From contig NZ_JOHY01000003.1 of assembly GCF_000721495.1 (NCBI RefSeq), forward strand, positions 186,001 to 250,000: DNA of 64,000 bases, read 5' to 3'. Positions 59,555 through 64,000 of this stretch are shown piece after piece; position 1 is the stretch's first letter; every line of letters starts with the position of its first letter. The notes beneath the pieces are model-generated. The model worked only from the letters and a program-made list of their open reading frames with translations. It did not search any database and was not told the DNA's origin. Position numbers and translations under genes: made by a program. Origin of the DNA: Streptomyces sp. NRRL F-5123. Its GTDB lineage: Bacteria > Actinomycetota > Actinomycetes > Streptomycetales > Streptomycetaceae.

Positions 59555-62434
59555 TCAGCTGCAGCCGCTCGTGGAGCCGCAGCCCTCGCACAGGTAGCAG
59601 CTGCCCGCGCGGCGCATCTTCGTACCGCAGGAGAAGCACAGCGGAGCGTCGGCGTTGAGGCCGAGCTGGATCTCCAGCAGCTCCGTGGAGTTGTGCGCCT
59701 CCTTGGGCGCCGGTGCGGCCGCAGCCGGCTTGGCCACGGTCAGCGGCGTGCGGGGCTCGACCTGCCGCGGCGCGGACTGCGCCAGGCCCTCGACGTCCAC
59801 GTCGTCCTCGGCCGCCTCGTACGAGCCGGTGTCAAGGTGCCGCTGCCGCTCGGAGGCGGAGTGGATACCGAGGGCGGAGCGGGTCTCGAACGGCAGGAAG
59901 TCCAGCGCCAGGCGGCGGAAGATGTAGTCGACGATCGACTGCGCCATCCGCACGTCCGGGTCGTCCGTGAGCCCGGCCGGCTCGAAGCGCATGTTGGTGA
60001 ACTTCGAGACGTACGTCTCCAGCGGGACGCCGTACTGCATGCCCACGGACACGGCGATGGAGAAGGCGTCCATCATGCCCGCCAGGGTCGAGCCCTGCTT
60101 GGACATCTTCAGGAAGACCTCGCCGAGGCCGTCGTCCGGGTACGAGTTCGCCGTCATGTAGCCCTCGGCGCCGCCCACGGTGAAGGACGTCGTGATGCCC
60201 GGACGGCCCTTGGGCAGCCGCTTGCGCACCGGGTGGTACTCGACGACCTTCTCGGCCGCCGCGGGCGCTGAGGCGGCCTTCTCGGCCTTCGTGTCGTCCT
60301 TCTTCTTCGCCGACAGCGGCTGGCCGACCTTGCAGTTGTCGCGGTAGATCGCGAGCGCCTTGAGGCCGAGCTTCCAGCCCTCGTAGTAGACCTCCTCGAC
60401 CTCCTCGACGGTGGCCGACTCCGGCAGGTTCACCGTCTTGGAGATCGCGCCGGACAGGAAGGGCTGCGCGGCGGCCATCATCCGCACGTGGCCCATGGCC
60501 GAGATCGCCCGCTCGCCCATGGCGCAGTCGAAGACCTCGTAGTGCTCCTGCTTGAGGCCGGGGGCGTCGACGACGTTGCCGTGCTCGGAGATGTGGGCGA
60601 CGATCGCCTCGATCTGCTCGGGCTGGTAGCCGAGCCTGCGCAGCGCGGTCGGAACGGTGTTGTTCACGATCTGCATCGAGCCGCCGCCGACCAGCTTCTT
60701 GAACTTCACCAGCGCCAGGTCCGGTTCGACACCCGTGGTGTCGCAGTCCATCATCAGGCCGATGGTGCCGGTGGGAGCGAGCACCGACGCCTGGGCGTTG
60801 CGGAATCCGTTCTTCTCGCCGAGACGCACCACGTCCTGCCAGGCCTCGGTCGCCGCGGCCCACACCGGGGTGTCCAGGTCGTCCATCCGGCGGGCGGCGC
60901 CGTTGGCGTCGGCGTGCTGCTTCATGACGCGCTTGTGGGCGTCGGCGTTGCGGGCGTAGCCGTCGTACGGGCCGACGACCGCGGCGAGCTCCGCGGACCG
61001 CTTGTAGGACGTACCGGTCATCAGCGAGGTGATCGCGCCGGCCAGCGCGCGGCCGCCGTCGGAGTCGTACGCGTGGCCGGTGGCCATGAGCAGGGCGCCG
61101 AGGTTGGCGTAGCCGATGCCCAGCTGGCGGAAGGCACGCGTGGTCTCGCCGATCTTCTCGGTCGGGAAGTCGGCGAAGCAGATGGAGATGTCCATCGCCG
61201 TGATGACCAGCTCGACGACCTTGGCGAACCGCTCGACGTCGAAGGACTGGTTGCCCTTGCCGTCGTCGCGCAGGAACTTGAGCAGGTTCAGCGAGGCCAG
61301 GTTGCAGCTGGAGTTGTCCAGGTGCATGTACTCGCTGCACGGGTTGGACGCGGTGATACGACCGGTCTCCGGCGAGGTGTGCCAGTGGTTGATCGTGTCG
61401 TCGTACTGGATGCCGGGGTCGGCACACGCCCAGGCGGCCTCGGCGAGCTTGCGGAAGAGCGACCGGGCGTCGATCTGCTCGATGACCTCACCGGTCATCC
61501 GCGCGCGCAGGCCGAAGGGCGCGCCCGACTCGTAGGCCTTCATGAACTCGTCGTTCACGCGGACCGAGTTGTTGGCGTTCTGGTACTGGACGGAGGTGAT
61601 GTCGTCGCCGCCCAGGTCCATGTCGAAGCCCGCGTCCCGCAGGGCGCGGATCTTCTCCTCCTCCTTGACCTTGGTCTCGATGAAGGCCTCGACGTCCGGG
61701 TGGTCGACGTCCAGCACGACCATCTTGGCGGCGCGGCGGGTGGCACCGCCCGACTTGATGGTGCCCGCCGACGCGTCGGCGCCGCGCATGAAGGAGACCG
61801 GGCCCGAAGCGTTTCCGCCGGACGACAGCAGCTCCTTGGAGGAGCGGATACGGGACAGGTTCAGGCCCGCGCCCGAGCCGCCCTTGAAGATCATCCCCTC
61901 TTCCTTGTACCAGTCGAGGATCGACTCCATGGAGTCGTCGACGGACAGGATGAAGCAGGCGGAGACCTGCTGGGGCTGCGCGGTGCCGACGTTGAACCAG
62001 ACCGGCGAGTTGAAGCTGAAGACCTGGTGCAGAAGCGCGTAGGTCAGCTCGTGCTCGAAGACCTCGGCGTCCTCGGGGGAGGCGAAGTAGCCGTGCTGCT
62101 CACCGGCCTTGCGGTAGGTGAGCACGACCCGGTCGATCAGCTGGCGCAGGCTCTTCTCGCGCCGCGGGCTGCCCACAGCGCCGCGGAAGTACTTGCTGGT
62201 GACGATGTTGACCGCGTTCACCGACCAGAAGCCGGGGAACTCGACACCACGCTGCTCGAAGTTGATCGAACCGTCGCGCCAGTTGGTCATGACGACGTCA
62301 CGGTGCTCCCACTCCACCTCGTCGTACGGGTGCACGCCGGGAGTGGTGTGGATGCGCTCCATGCGCAGCCCCTTGCCTGCTTTGGACCCCTTGGTGCGGG
62401 AACCGCGTGCCGGGCCGCTCGTCGTCTCTGTCAT
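59555..62434 (-). CDS. nrdJ: Vitamin B12-dependent class II ribonucleotide reductase
   Basis: A 959-residue NrdJ. Substrate-site motifs GLNLSRIRSSKELLSSGGNA and NPCSEYMHLDNSSCNLASLN with catalytic Asn-x-Cys-x-Glu, allosteric-site region at the N-terminus, and a C-terminal Cys-rich tail (LCFSCGTKMRRAGSCYLCEG, then CGSTSGCS) that shuttles electrons. It reduces ribonucleotides to deoxyribonucleotides using adenosylcobalamin and does not need oxygen. In Streptomyces it is co-transcribed with nrdR upstream (118-base gap) and repressed by NrdR. Confidence 0.95.
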   Translation of the reverse strand: MTETTSGPARGSRTKGSKAGKGLRMERIHTTPGVHPYDEVEWEHRDVVMTNWRDGSINFEQRGVEFPGFWSVNAVNIVTSKYFRGAVGSPRREKSLRQLIDRVVLTYRKAGEQHGYFASPEDAEVFEHELTYALLHQVFSFNSPVWFNVGTAQPQQVSACFILSVDDSMESILDWYKEEGMIFKGGSGAGLNLSRIRSSKELLSSGGNASGPVSFMRGADASAGTIKSGGATRRAAKMVVLDVDHPDVEAFIETKVKEEEKIRALRDAGFDMDLGGDDITSVQYQNANNSVRVNDEFMKAYESGAPFGLRARMTGEVIEQIDARSLFRKLAEAAWACADPGIQYDDTINHWHTSPETGRITASNPCSEYMHLDNSSCNLASLNLLKFLRDDGKGNQSFDVERFAKVVELVITAMDISICFADFPTEKIGETTRAFRQLGIGYANLGALLMATGHAYDSDGGRALAGAITSLMTGTSYKRSAELAAVVGPYDGYARNADAHKRVMKQHADANGAARRMDDLDTPVWAAATEAWQDVVRLGEKNGFRNAQASVLAPTGTIGLMMDCDTTGVEPDLALVKFKKLVGGGSMQIVNNTVPTALRRLGYQPEQIEAIVAHISEHGNVVDAPGLKQEHYEVFDCAMGERAISAMGHVRMMAAAQPFLSGAISKTVNLPESATVEEVEEVYYEGWKLGLKALAIYRDNCKVGQPLSAKKKDDTKAEKAASAPAAAEKVVEYHPVRKRLPKGRPGITTSFTVGGAEGYMTANSYPDDGLGEVFLKMSKQGSTLAGMMDAFSIAVSVGMQYGVPLETYVSKFTNMRFEPAGLTDDPDVRMAQSIVDYIFRRLALDFLPFETRSALGIHSASERQRHLDTGSYEAAEDDVDVEGLAQSAPRQVEPRTPLTVAKPAAAAPAPKEAHNSTELLEIQLGLNADAPLCFSCGTKMRRAGSCYLCEGCGSTSGCS

Positions 62435-62552
62435 GCCGCCTCCCTATACGGGCAAAACGCCCTGATGTGCCCGGATCTTCCCCGCGGCACGGTGATGTTC
62501 ATGGCCTCGGCGCGGGGCGCTCCGGCAGCTGTGTCTGTGTCCTGCGCGCCGC

Positions 62553-63065
62553 TCAGTCGGCGGCGGATGCGGGCGCGGGGACACCGAGGTCCTCGTCGAG
62601 CCCGCCAGGAGTGGTGGGTGGCAGCTGCTCGCGCAGCTCCGTGATGGCCCTCTCGAAGTCCTCGAGCGAATCGAACGCGCGGTAGACCGAGGCGAACCGC
62701 AGATACGCGACGAGGTCGAGGTCCTGAAGCGGGCCGAGTATGGCCAGTCCCACGTCGTGGGTCGACAGCTCCGCGCTGCCGGTGGCCCTGACCGCCTCCT
62801 CGACGCGCTGCCCCAGCTGGGCGAGGGCGTCCTCGGTGACGGGGCGGCCCTGACAGGCCTTGCGCACGCCGGCGATGACCTTGCTGCGGCTGAAGGGTTC
62901 GGTGACGCCGCTGCGCTTGATCACCATCAGTGACGCCGTCTCCACCGTGGTGAAGCGGCGGCCGCAGTCCGGACACTGGCGGCGCCGGCGGATCGAGGCG
63001 CCGTCGTCCGTGGTGCGGCTGTCGACGACGCGGCTGTCGGAGTGCCGGCAGAAGGGGCAGTGCAT
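62553..63065 (-). CDS. nrdR: NrdR repressor of ribonucleotide reductase genes
   Basis: A 170-residue NrdR: zinc ribbon [20 protein letters not shown] with [18 protein letters not shown], then an ATP-cone ([30 protein letters not shown]). ATP/dATP binding to the cone controls DNA binding at NrdR boxes. First gene of nrdRJ; the upstream region (63066-63648) separates it from lexA and has box-like motifs. Confidence 0.95.
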   Translation of the reverse strand: MHCPFCRHSDSRVVDSRTTDDGASIRRRRQCPDCGRRFTTVETASLMVIKRSGVTEPFSRSKVIAGVRKACQGRPVTEDALAQLGQRVEEAVRATGSAELSTHDVGLAILGPLQDLDLVAYLRFASVYRAFDSLEDFERAITELREQLPPTTPGGLDEDLGVPAPASAAD

Positions 63066-63228
63066 CGTTCCTACTCCCTCCCTCGCTCCATGACGAGCGC
63101 GCACGACGACAGGGCTTCCGCAGTGTCGTACGACCCCGTGGAGCAGCCCCAAGCATAGGCGATTCCCCGGGCGTTGGCCCCTCGAGGCCGTCGACCGGAC
63201 CACAACCGGTGGTGGTGGAACCCTATCC

Positions 63229-63246
63229 AACCACTAGATGTTGGTT
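63229..63246. promoter_or_regulatory. Candidate NrdR box
   Basis: AACCACTAGATGTTGGTT, an imperfect palindrome whose centre CTAGATGTTG fits the NrdR pattern CwATATwTwG at 8 of 10 positions. A weaker partner (ACAACCGGTGGTG, 63204-63216 region) lies about three helical turns away, the usual NrdR box spacing. Confidence 0.45.
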
Positions 63247-63530
63247 CGCCGCATCCGACCCCACCCTTGGCGCGTGTCGCGGCTCGCGGGGCGGAGGAGG
63301 CCGCGGGGGCGCATACCGGGGCAGCACGGGGGAGGTGGTGACACACTGGAAAGCGGCGCCGCCCGAGCGTCACGGCGGCCCTCGGCCGGGATACGGACTG
63401 CGGGCGTGCGGGTCGCGGCGAGCGACTTCGGGGGACCCACCGGGACTCACGCAGCCCCTTCAGAATCGAACTTCCCTTCGATCAATACACCCGGTACCTT
63501 GATCACGTCAGCGGATTTATGCAAATTCAC

Positions 63531-63546
63531 TCGAACGTGTGTTTGG
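63531..63546. promoter_or_regulatory. LexA (SOS) box
   Basis: TCGAACGTGTGTTTGG, matching the actinobacterial/Bacillus-type LexA operator TCGAAC-N4-GTTCGA in the first half and partly in the second. It lies about 105 bases ahead of the lexA start, consistent with autorepression. Confidence 0.75.
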
Positions 63547-63648
63547 CGCAACCTTTCGAAACCCACTACCGTTGTACTAACTGCCCGCGGCTGGGAAGCG
63601 GGCCTCCCGCACTTCACGCGGTGGGAGAACATCTCGAAAGGGGCCGCC

Positions 63649-64000
63649 GTGACCACCGCCGCAGAGAGCGCCACAGCGACATTGACCGCCCATGACCGCT
63701 CCCCCGATCGAATCGGCCCGTTGGACGTGATGAACGAAGAGAACAGCCCGAAGCCCGCGCGCTCCCTCCCCGGACGGCCCCCGGGTATTCGCGCCGACAG
63801 CTCCGGTCTCACCGAACGCCAGCGCAGGGTCATCGACGTCATCAGGGATTCGGTCCAGCGCCGCGGATACCCGCCGTCCATGCGGGAAATCGGGCAGGCC
63901 GTGGGCCTGTCGAGCACGTCATCGGTCGCCCATCAGCTGATGGCACTGGAGCGGAAGGGCTTTCTGCGGCGCGACCCGCACCGGCCCAGGGCGTACGAGG
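63649..64000 (+). CDS. lexA: LexA repressor, partial (C-terminus beyond right edge)
   Basis: The first 117 residues of LexA. After a Streptomyces-specific N-terminal extension comes the winged [63 protein letters not shown]. The self-cleaving protease domain lies outside the window. It represses DNA-damage genes until RecA triggers cleavage. GTG at 63649, preceded by AAAGGGG; ATG codons further in (VMNEENSP) are alternatives. A LexA box is upstream. Confidence 0.9.
   Translation, partial: MTTAAESATATLTAHDRSPDRIGPLDVMNEENSPKPARSLPGRPPGIRADSSGLTERQRRVIDVIRDSVQRRGYPPSMREIGQAVGLSSTSSVAHQLMALERKGFLRRDPHRPRAYE

Noticed and set aside
1..64000. CRISPR arrays, tRNA and rRNA genes
   Set aside because: No regular direct repeats with unique spacers, and no cloverleaf or T-loop sequence could be recognised. 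Both integration sites abut parE, not a tRNA gene.

Overview
The window is high-GC actinobacterial DNA, almost certainly a Streptomyces chromosome. Its right half carries the conserved block whiH - hrdB - secreted trypsin-like protease - parE/gyrB2 and, further right, recQ-like helicase, rnhB, nrdJ, nrdR and lexA, in the order known from Streptomyces. Gene density, GTG/TTG starts and overlapping stop/start codons also fit.

Layout. 1-9.3 kb: acetate-type symporter with its DUF485 partner, a broken LuxR gene, a four-gene membrane-lipid operon (phospholipase-D-like cardiolipin synthase, PAP2-diacylglycerol kinase fusion, BrkB/YihY protein, second PAP2 phosphatase), a decayed Eis-like acetyltransferase and an XRE regulator. 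9.5-13.1 kb: an apparent RiPP locus on the minus strand, with a 29-residue precursor, a PqqD-domain/M50 membrane protease and a P-loop-degenerate ATPase-TPR protein. 13.4-38.35 kb: two integrative elements in tandem at the 3' end of parE, delimited by three related attachment sites at about 13.43, 20.65 and 38.35 kb.

Element A (13.45-20.65 kb) has no integrase and looks like a passive, cis-mobilisable remnant. It carries a tightly coupled minus-strand operon: class III nucleotide cyclase -> STAND-like NTPase with helical repeats -> SPFH-like coiled-coil protein -> three-TM PycTM/DUF5706 effector -> M48 membrane metalloprotease. A frameshifted Crp-family gene lies upstream. Cyclase plus PycTM is the core of Pycsar anti-phage defence. 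The extra NTPase shares an unusual glycine-rich 25-residue motif with the cyclase C-terminus, which suggests homotypic (amyloid-like or beta-solenoid) signalling. This is the best candidate for an undescribed system.

Element B (20.65-38.35 kb) is an integrative mobilisable element. It has a tyrosine integrase, excisionase-like HTH protein, XRE regulator, DUF3631 replication NTPase, DUF2637 membrane protein, MobC-like and relaxase genes, but no TraB/FtsK translocase. Its cargo is a NACHT protein with a HEPN-like N-terminal motif, a gltX pseudogene, and a nucleotide/small-molecule cluster (HD, Nudix, XRE-DUF5919, HAD, radical SAM, dTMP-kinase-like, methyltransferase, CYTH).

38.35-64 kb is the conserved core: parE, a small zinc-ribbon protein, protease, principal sigma factor hrdB, sporulation regulator whiH, a fused ABC exporter, an NrtR-like Nudix regulator, a glycogen-debranching-like protein, a proline iminopeptidase, DUF4192, a RecQ-phosphoribosyltransferase fusion, RNase HII, an ADP-ribosylglycohydrolase, a histidine phosphatase, B12-dependent ribonucleotide reductase with its NrdR repressor, and the start of lexA behind a LexA box. 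No tRNA, rRNA or CRISPR array was recognised.
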